Shown here piece after piece: positions 10,018 to 20,886 of a stretch of 64,000 bases of DNA. Each line of letters begins with the position of its first letter. The first letter of the stretch is position 1. The notes beneath the pieces were generated by a model. The model was not told the origin of the DNA, ran no database searches, and worked only from the letters and a program-made list of their open reading frames with translations. The position numbers and the translations under genes were made by a program. The stretch is from Alisma plantago-aquatica (Eukaryota > Streptophyta > Magnoliopsida > Alismatales > Alismataceae). The stretch spans positions 1,065,033,744 to 1,065,097,743 of the forward strand of contig OY856412.1 in assembly GCA_963693085.1 (NCBI GenBank). The letters run 5' to 3'.

Positions 10018-10288
10018 CGGTCGACAAATGCTCGACCGAGAACCACTCGGTCAGCCCGTCTCACTCGACCGACAAATTCTAAACAGACTCAGTATCAGAC
10101 AAACTGTCGGTCGACGAGTGCTCGACCGAGACAATGTCGGTCGACAAGCGCTCGACCGAGAAATAGCCGTTGGATATGACCGTTGCGACCCGACCGTTAT
10201 GACCGTTTTCTTTACCGTTGGAGGACCAAGTGGCGCGTCTGCAACTCGACCGTTGCTGACGCTCGGTCGACGAGCCGTCGACCGACCG
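10018..10288. repeat. Second CGGTCGA palindrome array, upstream of ORF2 of C
   Basis: Five inverted repeats of the same type as in the LTR (about 10,018-10,044, 10,046-10,076, 10,106-10,132, 10,135-10,160, 10,262-10,288) precede an internal TATA box. The spacers differ from the LTR units, so this is not an LTR copy. D carries comparable, more decayed inverted repeats in front of its homologous gene (35,688-35,787). Confidence 0.88.
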
Positions 10289-10302
10289 GGTCGCTGGAAT
10301 TC

Positions 10303-10310
10303 TATAAATA
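10303..10310 (+). promoter_or_regulatory. Internal TATA box for C ORF2
   Basis: TATAAATA, identical to the LTR TATA box, lies 136 bases before the ATG at 10,446 and just after the palindrome array. It suggests that the extra gene is transcribed from its own promoter rather than only from the LTR. Confidence 0.55.
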
Positions 10311-10445
10311 AGTGCAAAAACGAGCCACTTACTCACACTTGCATTTCCTTGCTTCCATAGTCCATCTCTAGTGCAATTTCGTGCAATCCTTCAGCACTCT
10401 TACTCTCAAATCTTCCTTGCTTCTTCTCCACTCTCAAGAAACACA

Positions 10446-11825
10446 ATGGCCTCATCATCAACTGTCCGAGGGAAGAAGAAAGTTGCTGGAAGAAAAAGAA
10501 GAGAAGAGAGGGAAGCCACTCCGCCACTGACGATCATCAATGACATAGCTTTCGTCGACGGAGATGCTGGAGATAGATACTTTCGGCTTTCCTCTAAAGC
10601 TCCTCTTCCCCGACGTCCAGTCGAAGTGATGGACTTCATCAACATAGTCGACCTGGAGCATCTCTTTGGAGTACAAAAGCTGAAGGACTTCATCAATCCA
10701 TCCTTTCCTTCCTACTCCATTAAGGTAGTAAACGAATTCTATGCCAATCTTCTATCTCACACCGAAAATGACACCACTTTCTTCTACACCATGGTCAATG
10801 GGCATAGTTTTAAGTTTTCCGAAGGGGATATTCTTGACATGCTTGAAATTGATATAGATGAATATCAAGATTTCCTTGACCTTACCACCAGCAATCCAAT
10901 AAATTTATTTTCCCATGATGACCACACCACTAGCCTAAGTGATATCAAAAGAGCCATATTTCAAGCCAATACCACTTGTCATGAAGATAGGGGAACCTAT
11001 TATGCTATAAACCTAAAACAAACATGTAGAATAGTAAACCTCATTGTTTCCACCAACATACATCCACGAGCCAATAAATCTGAGGTTCCCATTTTCCGTA
11101 TGTGTCTCATTTATGCTATCATAAAAGAAATTCCCATCAACTTCATTCGCATAGTACTTAAAAATATGCTTGAGTTTTCTGGCAATCCACCATATGCCGA
11201 TTTTGTATGCCAGATTACTCAACATTGTCTTAAGGTAAACATTGAAGATATGGGATATATATGGGAGCGTAGACCACCAAAGATAAGTAAGAACACCGTA
11301 GAGAAGATGGGGATTGACTTTGGCCATAAAAAGGCAAGAGTAGAAGGAGAGTCATCACATCAGGATATACCACCCCCTCCTTCTACTAACCTTTCCATTG
11401 ATCCCATCCAAAATACCCTTACTTATATTGCTGGCTCCCAATACCACCTTAGTAAACAATTAAACTACAATCACCATGCCATGACATATTTAAATCAAAG
11501 AATGCAAAACCTTTCTCCTGGCCAAACCGATGAATATCCGCATTCTTTAAACCCTGGCATGCTCAACCCATTTAACCCCTCATACAACTACTATCAACCT
11601 CCACCTTCACCATCAATGGATCTTGCACATACTCAATTTTCTTCCATACAATTGCAAGACATAGCTGCTCACTTCCGTTTTGACCGAGTTCCCACTTTCC
11701 TGGAAGCATATGCGTTGACTACAACTGGTGCTTTGGATTGGAAAACTCTGGTCCAATACTATGGAGCTGAGCCATTTCTTGGGAAAGATCCGGACATTGA
11801 TGTAATTCTTAAATCTTTCCTGTGA
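10446..11825 (+). CDS. C ORF2: extra protein of the putative plant transposon protein family
   Basis: A 459-aa intact frame. I choose the ATG at 10,446 (context ACAATGG) because the frame further upstream has only a GTG at 10,371. The N terminus is basic (GKKKVAGRKRREER, possible nuclear signal). Residues about 40-275 resemble the domain that plant databases call putative plant transposon protein (PF20167, from memory), with FYANL, the VNGHSFKFSEGDILDMLEID block and TNIHPRANKSEVPIFRM. The last 160 residues are Pro/Tyr/Gln/Asn-rich (SYNYYQPPPSPS). No transposase triad, signal peptide or membrane segment is visible. A broken homologue lies in D (34,060-35,444), also downstream of the retroviral genes and followed by a Pro/Tyr-rich tail. 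The function is unknown; the env-like position is conserved. Confidence 0.85.
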   Translation: MASSSTVRGKKKVAGRKRREEREATPPLTIINDIAFVDGDAGDRYFRLSSKAPLPRRPVEVMDFINIVDLEHLFGVQKLKDFINPSFPSYSIKVVNEFYANLLSHTENDTTFFYTMVNGHSFKFSEGDILDMLEIDIDEYQDFLDLTTSNPINLFSHDDHTTSLSDIKRAIFQANTTCHEDRGTYYAINLKQTCRIVNLIVSTNIHPRANKSEVPIFRMCLIYAIIKEIPINFIRIVLKNMLEFSGNPPYADFVCQITQHCLKVNIEDMGYIWERRPPKISKNTVEKMGIDFGHKKARVEGESSHQDIPPPPSTNLSIDPIQNTLTYIAGSQYHLSKQLNYNHHAMTYLNQRMQNLSPGQTDEYPHSLNPGMLNPFNPSYNYYQPPPSPSMDLAHTQFSSIQLQDIAAHFRFDRVPTFLEAYALTTTGALDWKTLVQYYGAEPFLGKDPDIDVILKSFL

Positions 11826-12864
11826 AGTGTTGGTGTTGTTATAGTTGTATTCTATATGATTGTAATCTTCTTCATGCTATTGAATGAAATTTGCCATTTT
11901 TATTCACATGGTTATTTGTTTGGCTTATGATGTTATCTTCAAAATATGGGTTATCAGTTCATTATTGTAGAGCATAACAAATAAGGGAATAATAATAATT
12001 AAAACAGGCAACTATTACAAATTAAAATTAAATTTTCAAATAACAAAATAGTTCTCCAGAAACATTCTCGGTCGAGCAACTGGTTGACCGAGAACATTGT
12101 CGGTCGAGCAACCGTCGACCGACTGGGTTTCTGTTTTTCCAGATTGACAAAATTGCATACATCTTTCAAATCTTGGACATTTTATGAGTATTCAAACTTT
12201 CATTTGAGATATCTATCGAAGGAGGAGCAAAGCATAAGAAAAAGGGGGAGATCATTAAAACTTTGATAATTGTTTAAAAGAAGCTTACAAAAAAAAAAAA
12301 AAAACTTTGCAATCACTATGTATAACTGAATATTTTCAAGAAAGTTATGAATTTATCGAAATTGGTATCTTGTACTTGAAGGAACTCTCTATCCAAAATG
12401 GGGCTTAACATCCCTTGCATTTGGATGGAGACATTTTTCGGTACTCTAAGCTTAGAGGATTCTCATCTAAATCTAGGGCTTAACATCCTTTGATATATGA
12501 GCAATCCATATACATTTCATCTTATGCTTAAAGGTATCTCGTTTCATTTCAAGGCTTCACATCCTTTGCAAATGATTGAGAAACAAATTATGGATAAAAT
12601 AGATAAAAATCAATGTTCCTAATAGGATATCTAATTAAGGGGGAGCATTATATTAAGAAGAAAAAAAAAATTCAACTTTGGGTATCTTTTTGAAATGACA
12701 AAGGGGGAGAAAGAATATAAAAATATATATAAAAGAGTTTCATCACATCTTGGCCAGCACTTACTTGAAAAACATAAATGGCTACAAAAGGTAAATTTTC
12801 AGGTATGAAACTCATTTACTTTATATTTTCTTATTTCATATTTAGGAAATGTTTGTCATCTTCA
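11826..12864 (+). other. 3' untranslated region of C with extra palindromes and polypurine-like tracts
   Basis: Non-coding. Two further CGGTCGA-type inverted repeats lie at about 12,068-12,095 and 12,098-12,122. Purine runs of the form AAGGGGGAG occur at about 12,240, 12,637 and 12,700 before the real polypurine tract at 12,865. Repeated polypurine tracts upstream of the 3' LTR are, from memory, a described Sirevirus feature. Sequences resembling ..GGGCTTAACATCC recur near 12,400 and 12,480. Confidence 0.7.
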
Positions 12865-12877
12865 AAAAGGGGGAGAT
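12865..12877 (+). promoter_or_regulatory. Polypurine tract of C
   Basis: AAAAAGGGGGAGA followed by the 3' LTR start TGTTGGATAAAT. Confidence 0.88.
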
Positions 12878-14286
12878 TGTTGGATAAATTGGATATTATG
12901 ATAAATCCCTTTGTTTCGATGATGACAAACATTTCATTCTTATTAATCTAACGAGCTACTTAAGTGTGCAGGAACAAGGTGATGACAAAGTTCTAGGGAA
13001 TCCTTACGCTTGAATATTTATAAATGTCATGCAATGTAATCATATGTAAACTTGTACAAATATATAATGTACAAGTACTTAGACTTCATGTAAATCAAGC
13101 ATTAGATCTCCCTAGCTAAACACTACACTTAGTTAGGACATCTCCTTCTAATATGATCACATAATGCACACTCTTGCACTCACTTAGTATCTTAATTGAA
13201 AGATTGAAAACAGAGTCAATCTCGGTCGACCACACTCCTCGACCGAGACACTCTCGGTCGACAAACTTCTCGACCGAGATTGACCAAAAGTAGTCGTTAG
13301 ACACAGCAGTTGACAGTTGCAAATAAACGTTAATCCAGAGAGCCTGTCGGTCGAAAAATCCTCGACCGACCAGGCATCTCGGTCGACAAGTCCTCGACCG
13401 AGATGGTCTCTGACAGCAACTGCAGAATTAATTAACTAGCCGTTGCTAATGCGCCTAACTTATTCCTAACGGCTAGTTAAGCACTAGGAATCCCCTAGAA
13501 GTTGTCTAGAACGTCCTTAAGCATACTTAGGCCATTCCTATAAATAGGACAAGTCATAGGACACTAAAAAAGTACTTACATATACTCAATTGTGCAATCT
13601 TTGAGCATACACTACATTGGCAATCTGTTTAGAGCAATTGTGAAATTCCCACACTTGTTATACATTCACATTGCTACCATTTCGTGTCCTATAGACTAGG
13701 ATCTCCTACACATAATAATCACATTGATATATATCTTGGTTGGGAGATCCAAACGCTTGATATAGGAAAATCAAGCCTTGTGCTTACAACGGTATTGTAA
13801 TTTCTGTATTTCTTTCTTGTTCCTATTTATTCCTTGTACTCTCCTTGCTACTCCTAGGGTTGGAGGCTGCGGATTGGAGAGAGTGGACTTCTCAGGTGGA
13901 GAAGGGGACTTCAAGCTACTTCAAGAAGGCTATCGCACGGGAAGCTACTTCAGTAGGCTGGTGCAACGGGTGTTGGTGCATCTACCTCAAGGGAAGGCTG
14001 CTTCGAGTTGGGCGATTACTTCTAGGTGAAGGCTGCTTGAAGGGTTTAGGGAAAAGAAATGTATTTTATGTAAAATCCTTGTGAGGTAATAAAATGATTT
14101 CTTTTCAAATCCCGGTTGGGTAAGCAACCGGGTAGTGGACTGACTACCTTAGTATTTGCTAAGGCTAGGAACCACTCTAAACCCTTGTGTCTCTTTGTCC
14201 AATCTTTCTTTGTGGTTGCTTGAGTTTAAATTATTTTAAAATCTCTAAAAAAAAAACTCTATTCACCCCCCCTCTAGAGGTTTTCA
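12878..14286 (+). repeat. C 3' LTR
   Basis: 1,409 bases, the same length as the 5' LTR and nearly identical. It carries the same four palindromes (13,220-13,404) and TATA box (13,539-13,546). It ends TTTTCA and is followed by the CTCCC duplication. Confidence 0.95.
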
Positions 14287-14291
14287 CTCCC

Positions 14292-16255
14292 GCCTCTGTA
14301 GTAGTCCACACGGACCACCTGGAACTCCACTCTCCTTGTCCCACAAGGAAGTGGAAGGAGTCGCACCCTCCTATTGACGTACTTGTCGCCAACACACTCT
14401 CCTGCTGCCAGTTGCAACTGCAGTTGTCCTTCCCTTGTTGCACCTCCCTTTTGCGGGAAGCACTTGCTCGGGCTCTCTCACGGTTACGAAAACCAGAGAG
14501 AACGACAACTTCGCAAAGCAACCAGCTTGCATTGAGTTGTACTCTGAGAAGCCCCCAATACCCCTATATATATAGGCGGGTCATGGGACAGGGTTCTCTG
14601 TGCCCGGCAATATGGGACTAAAGAAGGAGTAGAAGGGTTCGATATTTTCCACAAAAAGCAACCACTTCACAACCTGAACCGATCGGTTCACAAGTGAACC
14701 GGTCAGTTGGGGACCTGAACCGGTCGGTTGGAGCACCAACCGATCGGTTGGGACCCATGAACCGATCGGTTCACTTCTGAACCGGTCGGTTCGTGGTCCT
14801 GGTCGGTTCCCGATTGACTTTCCAACTTTCGTTTCTAATTTGTATCGAATACCAATTCTATTCCCAATCAAATTGGGCAAGTGAAATGCAAGGAAAATTC
14901 TCACCGACCTGACTTTCCCAACTTCCTCGGTTGCACCAGTTGCACCGATCGGTTCAACACTTGAACCGCTCGTTTCACCCTGGTCTTGAGCCGATCGGCT
15001 CAACACTTGAGCCGACCGGTTCAGCAACCTCAGCCGACCGGTTCAACTCTTGAACCGATCGGTTGGGAGTACAGGTTGTGCAGAATCAGTCAAATGCAAA
15101 TTCAATCAATCTGATACTCCAATCAATGCGTCCAACACCTTGAACCATACGATATTGAGCCATCGACTGATTGAGTGTTTAATTGAACTACTAAACTCCT
15201 TTAGTAATCAATCTAAACGTTGCTTGTGGACAAAAACTCCTCTTCCAGGTTAAATCCTATGTGTGTGACCCTGCAGGTCCATTTCACGTTGGTAGTGAAA
15301 GTCCATAACACTTATGACTTCACAAGAAAAGAGCGGTGCCTAGTCACACATCAGTGCTACCCAAGTGAAAGTAGAAAGTTGGAAAACAACTTTCATCCTA
15401 CAATCCGTGAATGGTGTTATAGTGAATGTATAATTCCTTTGTCACTGATATCCCGAATGAACTCAAGGCATGGAACAGTCATCCTGTCAACGTTCATTCA
15501 CTTTCTTGATCTCAGAGCAGATTGAAGGAGATATGTATGACATCAATATCACATACTGATTCACACATGCATGCGCACGCCTATCTCAATCCTACTCATC
15601 AAGTGGCCTTGGATATCATACTCCCTCAGGAAGGACAAATCCCATATCTATCACTCACCCCTCAAAAGCCCCATGTGTCAAAGCCACCCAATCATCACCT
15701 TTATAACAACCCATGTTTCAGGACTGCGTTTGATGATGTCAAAGTGTGCCCAATGACATGTGTTGAGTGTAGTGATTTCAGGTCTAAGAATCACACTCAC
15801 AACCATCACTGTGAGTACTGACTGTGACTACCATCTCATGGTTCCATGTGTCAAACTCACGGTGGGTCTGTCCGGTACCTTGTTCTCTAACAAGTACCTA
15901 TGTGTTTGGTTTGATATCTCTGTATCATGACTATTGAGATTCTGTCATCAACCAACACCACAATCTAGTCTTGTGTGTCATTGTTGTCTATCTACCTTCC
16001 ACAATGACATCCGACTAGGGACATAACAAGAATGTACAAACTCTTAGCATCCGTATGATCTCATCGTTCAGGTCCTTAACCTGAAAGCATACGTCATTGA
16101 GTACTGTCATTCTCTAGACATTCAATCTGTTCTATCACTATCTCATATGACTGAACCAGAAAGAATTGGAAGCTTGCCTTTGATGTTTATCAAATCAATC
16201 TTAATGTATCCCACCAATCATCCCATGATTGGCTCTCAAGGCATACATACCAACA
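14292..16255 (-). repeat. B 3' LTR, remainder
   Basis: This continues the LTR interrupted at 6,965: 1,964 bases, giving 2,248 in total, the same length as 20,887-23,134. On the minus strand it starts TGTTGGTATG at 16,255. A TATA box in the perfect palindrome CCTATATATATAGG lies at about 14,563-14,576. The minus-strand polypurine side is just beyond 16,255 (AGTGGGAGTC on that strand). Open frames in this segment are artefacts of GC-rich LTR sequence. Confidence 0.92.
14678..15065. repeat. AACCGRTCGGTT palindrome array in B 3' LTR
   Basis: Two blocks of about six units each (14,678-14,802 and 14,944-15,065), spaced by about 21 bases in the first block. Each unit is a 12-bp palindrome of the type AACCGATCGGTT or AACCGGTCGGTT, some with G/C exchanges at the ends (GAGCCGATCGGCTC). 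In the element's sense the array lies about 100 bases upstream of the TATA box. Confidence 0.92.
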
Positions 16256-17620
16256 GACTCCCACTTGCACTGCGAGCCAATCACCCTTGAATCATATTCA
16301 TAGTGATCTTCAAACATGTCCCACATGTTACTGTGCTCTAGTGCCAACATAGTGAGTAATGGCAACACCTTGCCAAAGTCAGTATAAATTGCATGTCTCT
16401 CATCTCTTCGTTGTACGTCACACGTATGAGATGGAGTTGCCGTAATATGCGATCTAGTATTCCATTGCTAACCTTTAGCCACATTGCATGATCAAGGATT
16501 CCAGACTTGTCATCAATGACCGGAATATCTATAAGTTCATCTCATGAACTTCTAGATCCATATAGTATCCACTGATGTTCTCTAACACACAGATACTCGG
16601 CATTTCCCTTTTAAATGGTTTTATTGGAACACTTCCAATTATCAACAAACTTTCACTTTTATACGTCCTATGTATATTTTGCGATTAATTTTCTGTTCTT
16701 TCGGAAGTTCGCATCAATGTAACTCTTTACATCGAACTCTTCCTTATCTCCATAGAACTAGTACTTCACAAGTACTTATCAAGTTCTCATGGTTTTCCAG
16801 TAACCCTTACTGGAAGTAGACAGACATCCACTCGTCATGTCCCACATACGAGTTATCAGGATGAGCACATCATATTGTCATGTCATACATACAAAATGAT
16901 GAATGCGTTTTATTCTTGCCATGGCATACATGCAAGACAATGGGATGATTACATACATGATAGATCCAGATCTATTCTTAGTGTTCATATTCTTCATAAG
17001 AATTGGACACTTGGCCTTGGGATACTAACTCCATGTAACATGGACAAGTTTTCTCCCACTGAATCTGTGCATACTGAACCCTTCAGTACAGATTGCCAAT
17101 GTATGCTCTCTCTTTCCAGGTCAAGAGATTTGTCGAGAACTATCTCTATCGATCTCTATTCCTATCATATAGGAAACATCTCTATCTTCCTTAAAGATAA
17201 CTTCCACTTTTGGATTTCCATTCTAGAACATTTCCATTTCACATCAATATGTGGAATGTGAACATGCTCCCACTAAATCACAGATCCCTTCTTTATCTTT
17301 GACATATCAGTCAAACCCTTTGACTATATCATCAAAGTAAAGATCCAATTTTGAGTTGCTTATACTCAATCAATCACATTGATTAGTCCATTGTAACTTA
17401 TAGACTTCATTTGCATTAGTGGATTCATAAACCTTATAGGTTGTGTCACGTACACATCCTTGTTTTATTCCTCATAGGAATGCGGTTTTAGTATCCATAT
17501 GCCAAATGTCTCAGTCATTAAGTTGCAATCAACAAGCATCATCCTTATCAAAATGTTATCCATGTGTCTTAACACTTAAGACTCATTTGCACTTATGGAT
17601 TTCATCCAATGAGTGCTACC
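16256..17620 (-). pseudogene. B reverse transcriptase and RNase H remnant
   Basis: No open frame survives, but the minus strand reads copia-like fragments in shifting frames. There is MDTKTAFL (the RT motif before the active site) near 17,480, a VKGFD..VKDKEG-like piece near 17,300, and an RNase H start resembling DVKSYIDANF near 16,720. A degenerate RNase H end lies next to the 3' LTR. The sequence aligns by eye with F's RNase H remnant at 42,260-42,760. Heavily frameshifted; no function. Confidence 0.65.
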
Positions 17621-18690
17621 ATCAAGGTCATACCTTATGGTTTACATGGAAATCATTTAGGATGTAATGATCATAAATCATAACTCAAAATTCGGTTCCT
17701 CATATTCATCTAGATAGTTGACTCATCACATGAACAACTCATCACATAGATAATTGAGGTGTATCTGTTAAGGATATAAGAACTCACAACCCTTGTGATT
17801 CTTAATGTCCTTTATTAGTGTGGGGTATTCTTTTATTAAGAAGAATTCAGTTATCTGATAATCATTCTCTAACTCCTCAGAGTATGATTCCTTCTTGATT
17901 CAGACATCACCATGCCTTAATCATGAGTTCACTATGATACACTATCATAATCACTCATAAGGATCTCAAACATTTGGTCCAAGTATTTCATTCATTGATC
18001 TCATCAAGAATTAATACTTTACCAAATTTGTACTTCATCTATGATAATCTTGAACACTTCAAGATATTCATATTGGTATTTCTTTAAACACCATTTGAAG
18101 TATTAGCATTTGTTCCAATAGGTATGTAAATACATCACATGTATTATACCTAATAGGATAATCATTATCCCACTACATTAGTGAAGATTGATTAGTCATG
18201 TCCAAGATATTCATGTCTCTTACTGGTTCTCTAACCAAAAGAGTCTAGATTCATCCATCATATGGAAACTAGAAATGAATTTCTTATGATATATGCTAAT
18301 TTAATTGTTTGAGTTATCAATAACTTTAGGTATCATTTTATCTTATACATACCATGTATTACAAGATAAACAAGGCATTGCCACAAAGATCATATCTTTA
18401 AGATTGAAACATCAACTTTATTAATTGCCATCATTGTCATACAATATGCAAAAATAAAATGTTTCTATCTATTGGCAATATATGAAATAGCAGTTCTCAA
18501 CTCTATTTCGTGCCCTTTAGGCTGAAATAAACTGAAAGATACTCCTATCTATGGCAGCAACACTTGCTCCGATGATGGGTACTTCTTTCTTGGTCCTTTC
18601 ACAAAGGCCATCACTTCTTTGTGGATATTGCATATCATATATGACATATCCATATCTTGGTATCATATACCTCAAATAAAGAAGCAGTTC
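17621..18690 (-). pseudogene. B, unreadable middle of pol
   Basis: By position this should be integrase and early RT of the copia remnant. I see no motif I can name; stops occur in every frame every few dozen codons. Confidence 0.35.
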
Positions 18691-19450
18691 ATTTCATGAT
18701 ACCTTATGTGGAGATCTCCATCCCCTCCTTCATCTTCTTTTGTTCTTCCAGATATAGAGGGCAATTCCCTCATACACCCTTTCCCCATGAGCCTTGAGGC
18801 TGAAGACGGCTTGGATTTCTGGCTAGCATCAGAACACTTCTTAGCTTTGCCCTTGTCCTTGCCCTTAAGATTACATTTTCTTTGATCATATCAAAGATTT
18901 GGATTAGTCTTTCTTCATCCTTGCCTCTACTGTCCTCAACATGTCCAACAACTCTATCAACGCTTGTCAAAGTTGTTCATGTTGTAGCTTATCATGAATT
19001 GTATGATTTTGCAACACTTGCAGTATCATACCAATAGCCAACTCTTGGCTCAGAGGGAATCCTTCTTAGTCAGGTTTTTCCACATACCCAATCACATTGA
19101 GTGTGTGAATACCTTACTGGATCTCCTTCTGTCATGACATACTAGGACAGTGTCTTGGAGACATCATATGTCTCATGTTGTCTCTGCAACTCATAGTTCA
19201 GAGAACACAACATCAAGCACTCCTCATCAATGTCATCCTCAGTATGCTTCCATAAGCATACTTACAGCCATTGATGTGGTGGGATCGAGTTCATCTGGTT
19301 CTGGTATAACTAGGACTTAGAGCTTTCGCTCTCTGATTGAGAACACTTCTCATCATCATCCTAACCAATCGTGGAATTATTCCCATTTAATTTGTTGGTC
19401 TCAAAGACCGATCGCAAATAAAGTGATTTGTTGATTAACCATTTATATTA
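18691..19450 (-). pseudogene. B gag remnant
   Basis: The minus strand near 18,990-18,700 reads a Lys/Gly-rich stretch (KGKAKK) followed by fragments resembling the region around a copia gag zinc knuckle, but the CCHC residues are not intact. Upstream pieces near 19,140-19,250 resemble gag helices. Order and distance fit a copia gag next to the leader. The lineage within copia is not resolved. Confidence 0.5.
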
Positions 19451-20873
19451 ACAAAAAGGAAATATATGCAATTTTAGTCCAAAACTCTTTTGACTTGTTT
19501 GATTGATTTGAAAAGTTGACGATTAAATTAGGCCTTTAATTAATTATCGCTCCCACTATTTTAGTTCAAATTGATAGCCCTCACCATCAATTCGGAAGAT
19601 TGCAGCGTACAACCTTCTAGTGGGCAAGATCCTGAAATCCTCAAAGTCATGAGTCAACTTTGGCTGATCGCCCACAACTTAGATCTCTCAGGTAGGCAAC
19701 TCTTGCCAATTGCATCATATGCAACTCTTGTTGAATGAACATGCACAACTCCTTGCCATGAACATTCCTTGCCTCTGGGCTTAGACGCTCTAAGAATCAC
19801 CAGTTAAGTCTAACCCAAAAGCCGACACGGTAAACATGCACCCTGCTTTGGCAGAACCTACATGTCTACCCTTCACACTTCCACAAGATAGACGGCGCAC
19901 CACGCTTTGGCGTAACCTACGCTTGGTCGATCGAGCTTTTCATGTGTGCCGCTAATGGAAGGCATGTAAGACTTAATATTTTAATGGGGGATTTGGTTTT
20001 ATATACATATACATATCCAATCACCACAATACATAGTACGTATCATATAGATGCTATATCCCACAGAAAACATGCACAAACGATAAAAAGTGATGATTAT
20101 GGCCATCCTAATGTGATTCCTCGAGCCAAGAGGAATCACGGTCATCTAGGTCTACATCATATGCAACCTGTACAAGATGAACTCTGTGCCTTGCTATCTG
20201 AGTTGATCAACTCATCACATGAATGATCTGTACTCTCCAACCGGTCGTCTGGGTGCCACCATCCTATCGGTTGGCTCCTCCAACCGATCGGTTCGCCTGG
20301 TCGTCGTGCATCTCGTCATGTCCGCCACCCACTCGTCTCGCTCCTCGAACCAGTCATCAACCGATCGGTTCACTCCTTGAACCGACCGTCTGGTACGTCA
20401 ACCGATCGGTTCACGCCTTGAACCGATCGTTTCAGCTGTCGTCTTGATGTCCGCCGGTCTTCGACATAACATGAAATAAAACTTATTCTATTTACATTGC
20501 TTTAAAAGGAGAAACCCCGAGTTACATTCGGGGGGAGCAAAGGTAGGAAAGAATCTCGAATTATTTCGAGTTACATCGAGAATAAGAGAGGGAAGATCGG
20601 TGCACAGACCGAGATGCAAGAAACCACAAACAACCACACACAGATAGGGGTTTATAGGTCATAATCACGCTACACACATCCACGACAAAACTCGTTTAAG
20701 GGCGACGCGTATCGAGTGCATTAATAATACATATCATATATGTAATTAGGGATTTGTGGATTCAAGATTGGACATGCATAAAGCTGATATTATTCGCATC
20801 GCATGCAATAATTAAAGGCGACAAACCAAAATCGATCATATCGATATTCCTAAAATATAGAGCAGTTGACGTG
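19451..20873 (-). other. B leader region with an internal AACCGATCGGTT array
   Basis: Mostly without recognisable coding content. At 20,237-20,440 there are about seven units of the same palindrome type as in B's LTRs, placed between the primer site and gag. The stretch 20,460-20,870 holds nothing I can assign. Confidence 0.6.
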
Positions 20874-20885
20874 GCTCTGGTACCA
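20874..20885 (-). promoter_or_regulatory. Primer binding site of B (tRNA-iMet type)
   Basis: On the minus strand TGGTACCAGAGC, one base from the LTR. It differs from the consensus TGGTATCAGAGC at one position. This fixes B's orientation as minus. Confidence 0.85.
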
Positions 20886-20886
20886 C

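Larger units (their letters stand above)
6966..14286 (+). mobile_element. Element C: young non-autonomous Sirevirus-type LTR retrotransposon
   Basis: C is a complete 7,321-base element, TGTTGG..TTTTCA, flanked by CTCCC (6,961-6,965 and 14,287-14,291). Both LTRs are 1,409 bases; I find about three differences (near 7,002, 8,185 and 8,334 and their partners), so insertion was recent. The order is LTR, primer site, gag remnant with two zinc knuckles, palindrome array, TATA box, extra gene, several polypurine-like tracts, LTR. Protease, integrase, RT and RNase H are all missing, so it must borrow them. LTR similarity and gene order link it to element D. Confidence 0.93.

Noticed and set aside
7308..10288. 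CRISPR-like array (constant arms, variable spacers)
   Set aside because: The DNA is plant retrotransposon; unit lengths and spacing are irregular and the constant parts are paired arms of single palindromes, not repeats separated by unique spacers of fixed length.
10371..10445. Longer N terminus for C ORF2 starting at 10,371
   Set aside because: The codon there is GTG and lies in the presumed 5' leader downstream of the TATA box; the ATG at 10,446 has a good context and starts a basic, Ala/Ser-rich N terminus like that of D's homologue.
14187..15027. Frames of 144 and 148 codons, repeated at 20,988-21,500 and 21,460-21,906
   Set aside because: Both copies lie in B's LTRs, so their repetition is due to the LTR pair; opposite strands are equally open and no domain is recognisable.
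18770..18970. 66-codon minus-strand frame as a small host gene
   Set aside because: It falls within the ruined gag of B; it lacks any recognisable domain.
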